Shown piece by piece: positions 34,646 to 43,747 of a stretch of 51,577 bases of DNA. The number at the start of each line of letters is the position of its first letter. Positions within the stretch are counted from its first letter, which is position 1. This DNA comes from Paenibacillus dendrobii. Lineage in GTDB: Bacteria > Bacillota > Bacilli > Paenibacillales > Paenibacillaceae. The notes under the pieces are model-generated. The model was not told the DNA's origin, made no database searches, and saw nothing but the letters and a program-made list of their open reading frames with translations. The DNA lies in NCBI RefSeq assembly GCF_009807035.1, contig NZ_WUBI01000011.1:1-51577 (forward strand), given 5' to 3'. The position numbers and the translations under genes are program-made.

Positions 34646-36321
34646 CAACCAATCCATTAGAACATATTAATCAACTGGTGACTGAAGCACTTGCCGATGC
34701 AGTGGTTACTGCAGGTATCGCGAGCCGTGAAGAGCTGCCAGTGTTTGCACTCGAGGTTCCAAAGGACAAGTCCCATGGGGATCTGGCTACGAACGCCGCC
34801 ATGCAGCTGACACGGATCGCCAAGAAAAACCCGCGTCAGATTGCCGAGGCGATTCTAGAGCATTTCGATATGAAAAAGGCATCCATTGAAAAAGCAGACA
34901 TTGCCGGGCCCGGCTTTATCAACTTTACGTTGAATAAAAGTTACTTGTATCCGGTGTTGCAGCAGGTTCAGGAGCAAGGCGATGGCTACGGACGCATCAA
35001 CCTCGGTCAAGGTGAAAAGATTCAGGTGGAGTTCGTTAGTGCCAATCCGACCGGCAGTCTGCATCTAGGCCACGCGCGCGGCGCAGCGGTAGGGGATGCA
35101 CTATGCAACCTGCTGGACTTTGCCGGATACGAAGTGACGCGCGAATACTACATCAATGATGCGGGTAACCAAGTCGAGAACCTTTGTAAATCCATTGAAG
35201 CCCGTTATATGCAGGAGCTTGGACAAAATGTCGACATGCCTGAGGACGGATATCATGGCGAGGACATCAAAGGCTTTGCCAAAGAGCTTGTAGCCGAGAA
35301 AGGCAACGCTTTGCTGTCCATGGATCCTGGAGAGCGCGCGGCATTTTTCCGTGAGTACGGACTCGAAAAAGAACTGAATAAGATCAAGCGGGACTTGAAC
35401 AAATTCAGAGTCCATTTTGACGAATGGTTCAGTGAGACCTCACTTTATCAAAAAGGATTGGTCGTGGAATCCCTGAACGAACTGAAGTCCAAAGGACAGG
35501 TGTATGAGCAAGACGGGGCAACCTGGCTCCGCACCACGGAATATGGCGACGACAAAGATCGCGTGCTGGTGAAAAATGACGGAACGTACACGTACCTGAC
35601 ACCGGATATCGCATACCACCGTAATAAATTTGAACGTGGCTATGACCGCCTGATCAATATTTGGGGAGCCGACCATCATGGTTACATTCCGCGGATGAAA
35701 GCGGCCATGGAAGCGATCGGCTATGATCCGGAACGATTGACGGTGCTGATTGCCCAAATGGTCAGCTTGTTCCAAAATGGCGAAAAAGTGAAAATGTCTA
35801 AACGGACAGGCAAAGCCGTGACGATGGAGGATCTGATGGAAGAAGTCGGCATCGATGCGATCCGCTACTTCTTTACCATGCGCAGTATGGATTCGCACCT
35901 GGATTTTGACATGGATCTGGCGATTTCGACGTCCAATGAAAATCCGGTGTTCTATGTTCAGTATGCCCACGCCCGTATTTGCAGCATTTATCGTCAAGCC
36001 GAGGAGCAGGGCGTTACGTTGTTGCCGCTGGCTGAAGTTGATCTCAGTTTGCTCAATACCGAGCATGAATATGATTTGCTCCGCAAGATCGGTGAACTTC
36101 CGGAGGAGATCTCCGTGGCAGCGACCAACTATGCGCCGCATCGCATGATCCGCTATGTCTATGATCTGGCCTCTTTGTTCCACAGCTATTACAGAGCGCA
36201 GCGTGTCATTACCGAGGATGCTGCACAAACGCAGGCCCGGTTTGCCCTGCTGGGAGCCGTCCGTACAGTCATCGCCAATGTGCTGAGACTGGTTGGCGTG
36301 AGTGCGCCGGAGCAAATGTAG
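34642..36321 (+). CDS. argS: Arginyl-tRNA synthetase
   Basis: ArgRS charges tRNA-Arg and, unlike most synthetases, needs the tRNA to activate arginine. The 559-residue class I enzyme has an N-terminal Add-1 domain (residues 1-115) for the tRNA D-loop. The HIGH motif is H141-L-G-H144 and the KMSKR motif is at 384-388. A C-terminal DALR anticodon-binding domain follows (about 440-559). It overlaps ywiB by 4 bp, behind AGGAGG. Confidence 0.97.
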   Translation: MTTNPLEHINQLVTEALADAVVTAGIASREELPVFALEVPKDKSHGDLATNAAMQLTRIAKKNPRQIAEAILEHFDMKKASIEKADIAGPGFINFTLNKSYLYPVLQQVQEQGDGYGRINLGQGEKIQVEFVSANPTGSLHLGHARGAAVGDALCNLLDFAGYEVTREYYINDAGNQVENLCKSIEARYMQELGQNVDMPEDGYHGEDIKGFAKELVAEKGNALLSMDPGERAAFFREYGLEKELNKIKRDLNKFRVHFDEWFSETSLYQKGLVVESLNELKSKGQVYEQDGATWLRTTEYGDDKDRVLVKNDGTYTYLTPDIAYHRNKFERGYDRLINIWGADHHGYIPRMKAAMEAIGYDPERLTVLIAQMVSLFQNGEKVKMSKRTGKAVTMEDLMEEVGIDAIRYFFTMRSMDSHLDFDMDLAISTSNENPVFYVQYAHARICSIYRQAEEQGVTLLPLAEVDLSLLNTEHEYDLLRKIGELPEEISVAATNYAPHRMIRYVYDLASLFHSYYRAQRVITEDAAQTQARFALLGAVRTVIANVLRLVGVSAPEQM

Positions 36322-36353
36322 GAACCGAAAACATATATTTGCGAATTTAGTTG

Positions 36354-36394
36354 AAAAGGCCGTCCCTACTGCATAACAGCAGGGACGGCCTTTA
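36354..36394. terminator. Bidirectional terminator between argS and subtilase gene
   Basis: AAAGGCCGTCCCT and AGGGACGGCCTTT form a long stem extended by GC pairs around a CATAACA loop. The last bases touch the subtilase stop codon. Confidence 0.88.
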
Positions 36395-37558
36395 ATATTG
36401 CGAATTTAGTGGTTTTCTTTTGATGCCTTCCTTCAGCAGCTTGAGGGCATTGACCTCGAGGCCTTCGCCTGGGCGTCTCTGTCCTTTCTTGTTTCGCAGG
36501 GGCGTGGCCGTTTGCAGCAGTAAGGCTTTGATCTCTGCCGGCTGCAGATCGGGATTCTGCGCGAGTAAAAGTGCGATGGCTCCGCTGACATGCGAGGTTG
36601 CCATGGAAGTGCCGCTCATTTCGTGATACTTGCCATGAGTCCAGGAGGATATAATTTTATCTCCAGGCGCATAAATATCAATAAACTCTCCGCGGTTGCT
36701 GAAGCTGGCGATGCGGCGATGACGATCTGTGGCTCCAACGGAGATAGTCTGCGGATATTTAGCGGGATAGTCAATGTTTCGACGCTTTCCGTCATTGCCG
36801 GAGGAGGCGACGATGGAGATGCCGGACGCATAGGCTTTGTTCACAATATCGAGCAGCGCTTTGCTGCGTGTCTTCATGCCAAAGCTCATATTGATGATAT
36901 GCATGCGGCTGCGAATGCACCAGTCGATTCCTTGAATAATATCGGATACATAGGCGGAGCCGTTATGATCAAAGGCTTTGACCGGATAAATTGTGGCCCG
37001 GGGCGCAACACCGATCATGCCTTCTGTACTGTTGGCAGCCGCAATGGTGCCGGCAATATGGGTACCGTGCCCATTATCATCGAGTGGCATCATATGTCTG
37101 TTCAGCAGATTGATCCCTTTTGCCAGGGATTGGCGAAGATCCGGATGGTAATAGTCGGCGCCGGTATCGATAACGCCAATCTTTACCCTGTACCCGGTTG
37201 AGGTAGACCAAGCCTTGGGGGCCTGGATTTGCTTGACACCATAGGGTACGCCCGGGCCTTGGTTAATCTTATTTGCTAGTGTGTGCACCTGAATCAGGCT
37301 GTCTTCCTCAATCAAAACCTCATTTTTAAACGGATCCAGATGTTTGATGCTGCCGGACAAGGGCGTCATGACAGATTTCAACAGATGGGATGACGGCAGT
37401 TCTGGCCATTCAGGATGAAGGGCTTTGAGCTCCTGCAGTGTCCGTTGGAATGCGTTATACTGCCGGGGATTTACGAAAGTGATTATACGTTTGGCTCCGG
37501 ATGGTGCGGGACTCTCCATGTCTTCAAGCAGCATCTCTATTAACCCGGTGTAGTCCAT
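36392..37558 (-). CDS. Subtilisin-like serine protease (S8), no signal peptide
   Basis: The 388-residue protein has the complete catalytic triad: Asp131 (GVIDTGAD), His164 (NGHGTHIAG) and Ser318 (SGTSMATSHVSG), with oxyanion Asn255 in SSGND. About 105 N-terminal residues look like an I9-type propeptide (RIITFVNPRQYNAFQRTLQEL). No signal peptide or transmembrane segment precedes it, so it is probably intracellular, like Bacillus Isp or AprX, or released on lysis. ATG 37558 follows GAGGGGG. The gene stands alone. Confidence 0.9.
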   Translation of the reverse strand: MDYTGLIEMLLEDMESPAPSGAKRIITFVNPRQYNAFQRTLQELKALHPEWPELPSSHLLKSVMTPLSGSIKHLDPFKNEVLIEEDSLIQVHTLANKINQGPGVPYGVKQIQAPKAWSTSTGYRVKIGVIDTGADYYHPDLRQSLAKGINLLNRHMMPLDDNGHGTHIAGTIAAANSTEGMIGVAPRATIYPVKAFDHNGSAYVSDIIQGIDWCIRSRMHIINMSFGMKTRSKALLDIVNKAYASGISIVASSGNDGKRRNIDYPAKYPQTISVGATDRHRRIASFSNRGEFIDIYAPGDKIISSWTHGKYHEMSGTSMATSHVSGAIALLLAQNPDLQPAEIKALLLQTATPLRNKKGQRRPGEGLEVNALKLLKEGIKRKPLNSQY

Positions 37559-37963
37559 ATTGGGCAGTCCCCCTCATAATGAACCCTGCTTTTGCATTGT
37601 ATGTGGGAGATGGCTGCTACGAGTGGGAACTTGCCCTTTTTTATGGAAATAGGCCCTGTCTGAATGTCAAAAGCCGCCCGTGGACATAAAATAAATGGAA
37701 GAGACAATAGGCGCTCTTTCGATCATCCCGGTGGGCAGGCCCTGCCAGGGACGGATACAGTCAACGGGCAGGGGCAACCCTGCCTTTTTCGTTTGGATGC
37801 CGGCAGCGATGCGTTCACAACATTAAAACTTGCAATTTATTTCTAAATAGGTTTTACTTAGTTTTGATAATGGATATGTTGTTATAAAGTAGGATTTTAT
37901 ACGGTCTGAACGACTTCACATTTTCCGTATAATTGAACATTGCGTGAGAGGAAGTGTCCGTTA
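37559..37963 (+). other. 405-bp gap with a terminator-like hairpin and no gene
   Basis: A compact hairpin, GCAGGG-GCAA-CCCTGC (about 37768-37783), is followed by CTTTTTC, although no plus-strand gene precedes it. A TTGACA on the minus strand (37665-37670) may belong to the subtilase promoter, but its -10 is poor. TATAAT at 37928-37933 is the probable -10 of rpoE. Confidence 0.35.
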
Positions 37964-38524
37964 GTGAGTAACTCACTCCAATTAAAGCTGGACCCTGAAA
38001 AGATCAGGGAAATGCCACTGGTGGATTTGGCTTTTGCCGTGCTGAAGGCAGCGAATACACCATTTTACTATCTTGACTTGATGAAAGAGGTTGCCAAGCT
38101 TCGCGGCTTGACGGAAGAAGAAATTCAAGATACCGTTGCGCAGCTATATACAGAAATTAATATCGATGGCCGTTTTGCCTGCGTCGGAACCAACCTTTGG
38201 GGACTGAAACGCTGGTATCCAGTCGACCGCTCCGAAGATCCGATTGCAAGCGCCAAGCGTCCGCGGATCATTAACGACGATGATGACGATGATGATGACG
38301 ACGATTTTGCCGATGATGACGATAACTTCAGCGCGGATGACAGCGACGAGGATTTCGACCGCATCGATGAAGACCACGACGATATCTATTCCGACGATGA
38401 CTCTGAGGAAGAGGTTGAGGAAGACGGCATCATAGAAGACGAAGAGATCGATGAAGAAGAGGAAGATCTCGACGAAGAAGAAGAGGATTCCGAAGACGAC
38501 TCTGACGAAGAGGATAAATATTAA
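37964..38524 (+). CDS. rpoE: RNA polymerase delta subunit
   Basis: RpoE binds core RNA polymerase in Gram-positive bacteria and increases recycling and promoter selectivity. The 186-residue protein has an N-terminal winged-helix HARE-HTH domain (PLVDLAFAVLKAANTPFYYLDLMKEVAKLRGLTEEEI..LYTEINIDGRFACVGTNLWGLKRW). A disordered C-terminal tail of about 85 residues, almost all Asp and Glu, follows. The GTG at 37964 is preferred over the upstream TTG (37940) because GAGAGGAAG precedes it and the family start (MSNSLQLKL) fits. Confidence 0.94.
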   Translation: MSNSLQLKLDPEKIREMPLVDLAFAVLKAANTPFYYLDLMKEVAKLRGLTEEEIQDTVAQLYTEINIDGRFACVGTNLWGLKRWYPVDRSEDPIASAKRPRIINDDDDDDDDDDFADDDDNFSADDSDEDFDRIDEDHDDIYSDDDSEEEVEEDGIIEDEEIDEEEEDLDEEEEDSEDDSDEEDKY

Positions 38525-38615
38525 TCCGTTTGCCTTTCTCTCTTGACAGGGGACAAGGCACAGAGTAAACTATTGCATGGGCTTATGATTGAGATTTAAA
38601 TATGCGCAAAATAAT

Positions 38616-38650
38616 AAAAAGTGCCCCGTCCTACGGGTGTCACTTTTTTT
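38616..38650 (+). terminator. rpoE terminator
   Basis: AAAAAGTG and CACTTTTT with inner CCCG/CGGG form a stem with a small bulge, followed by a T run. Confidence 0.85.
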
Positions 38651-38969
38651 GTTTTTTTGAGGCAAAATCATCCATTTTTTAGGATATTTTGCTTCTGTAG
38701 AATGGACTGATTCGTTAAAAGTCTACTCTATATAGATGCCGGATTACCTACTTTGTGCCATTTGATTCCAAATGGCGCATTGTTGTTCAAGCGGACGGTA
38801 AAAAGCAATAAACCGGCGCTGCCCTTTTTCGTGTGGAATTTGTGAAAAAGGGTTACGCTAAACATCATATGTATATAAATTGAGCTAAAGAAAGATAAGC
38901 CTTCCGATATAAACTTTAGTTCAATTTATGTTCCTGAATTTACTGGACTTTAATAGGAGGGTTTTTATA
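38651..38969 (+). promoter_or_regulatory. Structured region upstream of pyrG with three hairpins
   Basis: Three inverted repeats are visible: GCCATTTG-ATTC-CAAATGGC (about 38757-38776), CCCTTTTTC / GAAAAAGGG (38822-38830 and 38844-38852), and a 14-bp stem AAATTGAGCTAAAG / CTTTAGTTCAATTT (38877-38890 and 38914-38927) just before the pyrG ribosome binding site. None is followed by a T run. No GGGC-start CTP attenuator as in Bacillus pyrG was recognised. Confidence 0.45.
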
Positions 38970-40574
38970 GTGACAAAGTATATTTTTGTGACGGGCGGGG
39001 TTGTGTCTTCCCTGGGTAAAGGGATTACTGCGGCTTCACTGGGCAGGCTGCTGAAAAACAGAGGACTCAAGGTTACGATCCAGAAATTCGATCCCTATTT
39101 GAACGTGGATCCGGGAACCATGAGTCCATATCAGCACGGTGAAGTATTCGTAACTGATGACGGAGCCGAGACGGACCTCGATTTGGGGCATTATGAACGA
39201 TTTATTGACATCAACCTGTCCAAAAACAGCAATGTCACCACGGGTAAAGTTTATTCGTCGGTCATTAGTAAAGAACGTCGCGGCGAATATTTGGGTGGAA
39301 CCGTTCAGGTTATCCCTCATATTACCAATGAAATTAAAGAACGTGTATTCCGTGCGGGCCGCGAAGCGGGTTCGGATGTGGTTATTACGGAAATCGGCGG
39401 TACCGTGGGCGATATCGAGAGCTTGCCGTTCCTTGAAGCCATTCGTCAGATCAAGAGCGAAATCGGTCGCGAAAATGTGATGTACATTCATGTTACGCTG
39501 ATTCCTTACATTAAAGCAGCAGGCGAGGTAAAGACGAAACCGACCCAGCACAGCGTAAAAGAGCTTCGCAGCATCGGCATTCAACCGAACGTGATCGTAT
39601 GCCGCACCGAGCATGAATTGTCCGCAGACATGAAAGCGAAAATCGCCCTTTTCTGTGATATCGATGAAAATGCCGTAGTGGAATGCCGTGACGCATCGAC
39701 CTTGTACGAGGTTCCGCTGAACCTGCGTGACGAAGGCCTCGATGAAATCGTGGTTAACTACCTGAAGCTGACGACACCGAAGCCGGACATGACCGAGTGG
39801 GAAGCTCTGGTCGATCGGATCAACAAGCTTGAGAATACGGTTGAAATTGCCATTGTTGGCAAATACGTTGCACTGCATGATGCTTATTTGAGCGTGGTTG
39901 AATCCCTCTCCCATGCCGGATTCGATGCGAATGCAGAAGTTAAAGTCCGTTGGGTGAACGCAGAAGAAATTACCGATGAGAACGTTGGCGATCTGCTCGG
40001 CGGTATTGGCGGCATTCTCGTTCCTGGCGGCTTCGGAGATCGCGGTATTGAAGGCAAAATTTCCGCGATCCGTTATGCTCGTGAGCAACAAATACCGTTC
40101 TTTGGCATTTGCCTCGGGATGCAGGTTTCTGTCATTGAATATGCTCGCTCTGTTCTGGGTCTCGAAGGTGCCAACAGCTCGGAGATCAATCCGGCTACCC
40201 CGTATCCGGTGATCGACCTATTGCCTGAACAAAAGGACATCGAGGATCTTGGCGGAACAATGCGCCTTGGATTGTACCCATGCAAGCTTGCGGATGATTC
40301 TTTGGCAATGAAGTGTTACAACGATGAGCTCGTGTACGAAAGACATCGTCATCGTTATGAATTTAACAACCAGTACCGCGAGGCAGTTGAAAAAGCAGGA
40401 TTGCGCATTTCCGGTACTTCCCCAGACGGCCGTCTGGTTGAAATTGTGGAGCTTCCGGGCCACCCGTGGTTCCTGGCTGTTCAGTTCCACCCTGAGTTTA
40501 CATCTCGCCCGAACCGCCCACAACCGCTGTTCCGTGAGTTTGTCAAAGCATCGCTTGAATATAAATCCCTATAA
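38970..40574 (+). CDS. pyrG: CTP synthase
   Basis: PyrG aminates UTP to CTP with glutamine and ATP. The 534-residue protein has the N-terminal amidoligase domain (KYIFVTGGVVSSLGKGI P-loop, then KFDPYLNVDPGTMSPYQHGEVFVTDDG). The C-terminal class I glutaminase has nucleophile Cys381 in FGICLGMQ and the His/Glu pair in FHPEF. The frame is open upstream to 38928, but GTG 38970 lies 9 bp after AGGAGG and gives the family start (MTKYIFVTGG). The gene order rpoE-pyrG-spo0F is that of Bacillus. Confidence 0.97.
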   Translation: MTKYIFVTGGVVSSLGKGITAASLGRLLKNRGLKVTIQKFDPYLNVDPGTMSPYQHGEVFVTDDGAETDLDLGHYERFIDINLSKNSNVTTGKVYSSVISKERRGEYLGGTVQVIPHITNEIKERVFRAGREAGSDVVITEIGGTVGDIESLPFLEAIRQIKSEIGRENVMYIHVTLIPYIKAAGEVKTKPTQHSVKELRSIGIQPNVIVCRTEHELSADMKAKIALFCDIDENAVVECRDASTLYEVPLNLRDEGLDEIVVNYLKLTTPKPDMTEWEALVDRINKLENTVEIAIVGKYVALHDAYLSVVESLSHAGFDANAEVKVRWVNAEEITDENVGDLLGGIGGILVPGGFGDRGIEGKISAIRYAREQQIPFFGICLGMQVSVIEYARSVLGLEGANSSEINPATPYPVIDLLPEQKDIEDLGGTMRLGLYPCKLADDSLAMKCYNDELVYERHRHRYEFNNQYREAVEKAGLRISGTSPDGRLVEIVELPGHPWFLAVQFHPEFTSRPNRPQPLFREFVKASLEYKSL

Positions 40575-40589
40575 TTGGATTTTGCATTT

Positions 40590-40621
40590 TTGGACCTCTT
40601 CGGAGGTCCTATTTTCATTTT
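40590..40621 (+). terminator. pyrG terminator
   Basis: GGACCTC-TTCG-GAGGTCC is a perfect stem with a stable tetraloop, followed by T-rich sequence. Confidence 0.88.
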
Positions 40622-40630
40622 TGCGCAGAG

Positions 40631-40659
40631 GCAGGAATTCGTAACCAGAGAGCGAATAA
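40631..40659 (+). promoter_or_regulatory. Sigma-H promoter of spo0F
   Basis: GCAGGAATT and AGCGAATAA are separated by 11 bp and match the sigma-H consensus (RNAGGAWWW, RNNGAATWW) at every position. The promoter lies 90 bp before spo0F. Sigma-H control of spo0F is established in Bacillus subtilis. Confidence 0.75.
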
Positions 40660-40748
40660 CATTAATTGGATATGTAACGTATGGATTTAACATTAAATGA
40701 AGATTTAGGGATAAGCAGGGTCAGGCCGATGTTGGGAGGTTTGCTTTA

Positions 40749-41132
40749 GTGGATAAGAAAAAAGTTTTGATCGTCGATGACCAGAACGGAATACGTATTT
40801 TATTAATGGAAGTGTTCAGTAGCGAGGGTTATACGACGTATCAGGCAGCCAACGGCAAAATTGCGTTAGAAATAGTAGAGAACGACGCGCCCGATCTGGT
40901 TCTGCTCGATATGAAGATTCCCGGAATGGACGGGCTGGAAATCCTGAAGCACATCAAAGAGATGAACTCTGATATCAAAGTCATTATGATGACGGCATAC
41001 GGTGAGCTTGACATGATCAAGGAGGCTACCGAGCTCGGTGCTCTAATGCATTTTACTAAGCCGTTTGACATCGATGAAATGCGCGTTGCCGTAAACATGC
41101 AGCTTAAACATAACCCGGTGCAATTCGGGTAA
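40749..41132 (+). CDS. spo0F: Sporulation phosphorelay response regulator Spo0F
   Basis: Spo0F receives phosphate from sensor kinases and passes it to Spo0B, leading to Spo0A activation. The 127-residue protein is a lone receiver domain. It has acidic residues in VDDQNGIR, the phosphoacceptor Asp in LVLLDMKIPGMDG (about residue 54), a Thr in MMTAYGE and Lys in FTKPFDIDEM. The GTG start at 40749 follows GGGAGG. Identity as Spo0F rather than CheY rests on sequence pattern, its place between pyrG and fbaA, and the sigma-H promoter. No kinase gene is adjacent; an orphan kinase is at 13522. Confidence 0.94.
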   Translation: MDKKKVLIVDDQNGIRILLMEVFSSEGYTTYQAANGKIALEIVENDAPDLVLLDMKIPGMDGLEILKHIKEMNSDIKVIMMTAYGELDMIKEATELGALMHFTKPFDIDEMRVAVNMQLKHNPVQFG

Positions 41133-41139
41133 GTACCCT

Positions 41140-41170
41140 GGATTCTGCTTAGGCAGAATTCTTTTTTTTG
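41140..41170 (+). terminator. spo0F terminator
   Basis: ATTCTGC-TTAG-GCAGAAT followed by eight T residues. Confidence 0.88.
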
Positions 41171-41232
41171 TCTTGATGTATCATAGGGCACAGCTTAATT
41201 TTAAATGCTTGTTTAGTATTTGTGACATGATG

Positions 41233-41241
41233 TGGTATAAT
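41233..41241 (+). promoter_or_regulatory. Extended -10 promoter of fbaA
   Basis: TG-G-TATAAT is a strong extended -10. The -35 region (TTAGTA at 17 bp) is weak. It lies about 70 bp before the gene. Confidence 0.5.
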
Positions 41242-41309
41242 GATTCCGAATGAGAGAAGTCGGCTAAAAACCATAGAAAAATACACAAATACTTAGGAGG
41301 ATTGAAACC

Positions 41310-42164
41310 ATGCCATTGGTATCCATGACTGACATGTTAAACAAGGCGCTGGACGAAAAATACGCGGTGGGTCAATTCAATATCAACAACCTGGAATGGA
41401 CACAAGCGATTCTTAGTGCTGCGGAAGAAGAAAAATCTCCTGTAATTCTCGGCGTATCCGAAGGTGCTGCCCGTCATATGAGCGGTTTCTATACGGTAGT
41501 CAAAATGGTAGAAGGACTTATCCAAGATATGAAAATTACGGTTCCAGTAGCCATTCACCTGGACCATGGTTCAAGCTTTGAAAAATGTAAAGAAGCGATC
41601 GACGCCGGATTCACATCCGTCATGATCGACGATTCCCATAGCCCGATCGAGAAAAACGTTGAAACCACTAAAAAAGTGGTTGAATATGCTCATTCTAAAG
41701 GTGTTTCCGTTGAGGCTGAAGTTGGTACTGTCGGTGGACAGGAAGACGACGTTATCGGCGGCGTAATGTACGCGAAACTTGAAGATTGCGTTCGCATCGT
41801 TAAAGAAACCGGTATTGATACCCTGGCTCCTGCCCTTGGTTCCGTACATGGTCCTTACAAAGGCGAGCCAAACCTCGGCTTCAAAGAAATGGAAGAAATC
41901 AAGAACGAAATCCATCTTCCACTGGTTCTTCATGGTGGTACAGGCATTCCGACTCATGACATTCAAAAAGCCATTTCTTTGGGAACATCCAAAATTAACG
42001 TAAACACGGAGAACCAAATCGAGTTTACGAAAGCTGTACGCGAAGTGCTCGCTGCGAAACCGGATGCTTATGATCCGCGTAAATACATCGTGCCAGGACG
42101 CGACGCTATTAAAGCAACCGTAATTGGTAAAATCCGCGAATTCGGCTCCAACAACAAAGCGTAA
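41310..42164 (+). CDS. fbaA: Class II fructose-1,6-bisphosphate aldolase
   Basis: FbaA splits fructose 1,6-bisphosphate in glycolysis using zinc. The 284-residue protein has GQFNINNLEW, the active-site segment AIHLDHGSS (His83, Asp85, His86) with the catalytic Asp and a zinc His, EAEVGTVGGQEDDV, and HGGTGIPTHDIQKAI..SKINVNTENQ. AGGAGG precedes the ATG. The position between spo0F and murZ is conserved in Bacillales; the ywjH transaldolase found there in Bacillus subtilis is absent. Confidence 0.96.
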   Translation: MPLVSMTDMLNKALDEKYAVGQFNINNLEWTQAILSAAEEEKSPVILGVSEGAARHMSGFYTVVKMVEGLIQDMKITVPVAIHLDHGSSFEKCKEAIDAGFTSVMIDDSHSPIEKNVETTKKVVEYAHSKGVSVEAEVGTVGGQEDDVIGGVMYAKLEDCVRIVKETGIDTLAPALGSVHGPYKGEPNLGFKEMEEIKNEIHLPLVLHGGTGIPTHDIQKAISLGTSKINVNTENQIEFTKAVREVLAAKPDAYDPRKYIVPGRDAIKATVIGKIREFGSNNKA

Positions 42165-42229
42165 CACGCTTTTCATTGTTTCTGTGCTTTGCCGCACAAG
42201 AGAGCTTAAGTGTTGTTTGATAGGAAAGC

Positions 42230-42301
42230 GGACAGCCCCAGTAGGGGCTGTCCAATCGAATAGGTTGGAATGGAGAGCACACCGCTTAGCCGGTGTTTTT
42301 C
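42230..42301 (+). terminator. Two hairpins after fbaA, the second a terminator
   Basis: GGACAGCCCC-AGTA-GGGGCTGTCC (42230-42253) is a perfect stem without a T run. ACACCG-CTTAGC-CGGTGT (42279-42296) is followed by TTTTT and is the likely fbaA terminator. Confidence 0.75.
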
Positions 42302-42371
42302 CATTTCATACACCAAAATTAACACCAAACGATTTTGCTGCTGCGAAGTATGTGGGGGGAACCTGAAACGT

Positions 42372-43634
42372 ATGGAAAAATTGATGATTAGCGGTGGGCG
42401 CCCACTGCATGGCACCGTAACAATCAGCGGAGCCAAAAACAGCGCTATTGCCTTGATTCCTGCTGCGATTTTGGCTGAGTCCGAAGTCGTGCTCGATAAC
42501 CTGCCTCTTCTGAGTGATGTGGCTGTCTATGCCGAGATACTGGAAGAGCTGGGCGCGAAAGTAAGCTGGAAGGACAGTCAGATGAAAATTGACCCTTCCG
42601 ATATTAAGTCTATTCCGATGCCAAACGGTCCTGTCAAAAAGCTAAGAGCTTCTTACTACATGATGGGTGCTATGCTCGGACGTTTTAAGGAGGCTGTCAT
42701 CGGTCTTCCGGGGGGCTGCAATTTCGAACCTCGTCCGATTGATCAGCATATCAAAGGGTTCGAAGCATTGGGAGCAACGGTAACCAATGAGCACGGAGCG
42801 ATTCACCTTCACGCCAAAGAGCTGAAGGGCGCTAAAATTTATTTGGACGTATCCAGTGTGGGTGCGACGATTAACATTATGCTGGCGGCTTCCAAAGCCA
42901 AAGGCTCCACAATTATCGAAAACGCGGCCAAAGAGCCTGAGATTATAGATGTAGCAACCCTTCTCAATTCCATGGGGGCAGTGATCAAAGGTGCAGGTAC
43001 GGAAACGATCCGCATCGAGGGCGTTTCAGAGCTGCACGGCTGCCGCCACTCCATTATCCCGGATCGGATTCAGGCGGGCACTTATATGATCGCCGCTGCC
43101 GCGACCCGTGGAGATGTGTTAATTGACAACATTATTCCCAAACACCTTGAGGCACTCACAGCCAAGCTGATTGAAATGGGAGTTCATATTGAAGAACTGG
43201 ACGAAAGCATCCGCGTACTCGGTCAGCCACACTACGGGCATGTGGACGTGAAAGCACTGATTTATCCAGGATTTCCCACGGATTTACAGTCGCCGATGAC
43301 CAGTCTGCTGACCCAGGCAGAGGGCGTAAGCGTACTAAGCGATTTTGTTTACAGCAACCGGTTTAAGCATGTACCGGAGCTTGTGCGCATGGGCGCTAAA
43401 ATTCGGGTGGAAGGACGCTCCGCGATTATCGAACGCAGCCGGCTGAATGCCGCGAAAGTGAAAGCGACGGATCTGCGGGCCGGGGCAGCATTGGTAATTG
43501 CCGGGCTTACCGTAGCGGACGGAATCACGGAAGTCACCGGGGTTGAGTATATCGACCGTGGCTATGACCACTTGGTAACCAATTTGCGATTACTCGGTGC
43601 GGATGTATGGCGTGAAACGGACGAAGCGGAGTAA
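42372..43634 (+). CDS. murZ: UDP-N-acetylglucosamine 1-carboxyvinyltransferase (MurZ type)
   Basis: The enzyme adds enolpyruvate to UDP-GlcNAc, the first committed step of peptidoglycan synthesis, and is the fosfomycin target. The 420-residue EPSP-synthase fold includes GAKNSAIALIPA and the catalytic Cys116 in GGCNFEPRPIDQHIKG, so it should be fosfomycin-sensitive. The frame is open to 42270, but ATG 42372 behind GGGGGGAA gives the normal N-terminus. Location beside fbaA and rho identifies it as the second paralogue (MurAB/MurZ) rather than MurAA. It is followed by the repeat-rich gap. Confidence 0.93.
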   Translation: MEKLMISGGRPLHGTVTISGAKNSAIALIPAAILAESEVVLDNLPLLSDVAVYAEILEELGAKVSWKDSQMKIDPSDIKSIPMPNGPVKKLRASYYMMGAMLGRFKEAVIGLPGGCNFEPRPIDQHIKGFEALGATVTNEHGAIHLHAKELKGAKIYLDVSSVGATINIMLAASKAKGSTIIENAAKEPEIIDVATLLNSMGAVIKGAGTETIRIEGVSELHGCRHSIIPDRIQAGTYMIAAAATRGDVLIDNIIPKHLEALTAKLIEMGVHIEELDESIRVLGQPHYGHVDVKALIYPGFPTDLQSPMTSLLTQAEGVSVLSDFVYSNRFKHVPELVRMGAKIRVEGRSAIIERSRLNAAKVKATDLRAGAALVIAGLTVADGITEVTGVEYIDRGYDHLVTNLRLLGADVWRETDEAE

Positions 43635-43747
43635 GACATGCAGCAAAAGGGGATTATGCATTTTACATTCCATATTGGAACAATTTACAGTGAAATTGCA
43701 TATCTCCTTCTAATTTGGGTAATGCTATCCTAATGAGGATTTTCAAG

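Noticed and set aside
38700..38969. Bacillus-type CTP-sensing pyrG attenuator
   Set aside because: No GGGC initiation sequence with a following terminator was found.
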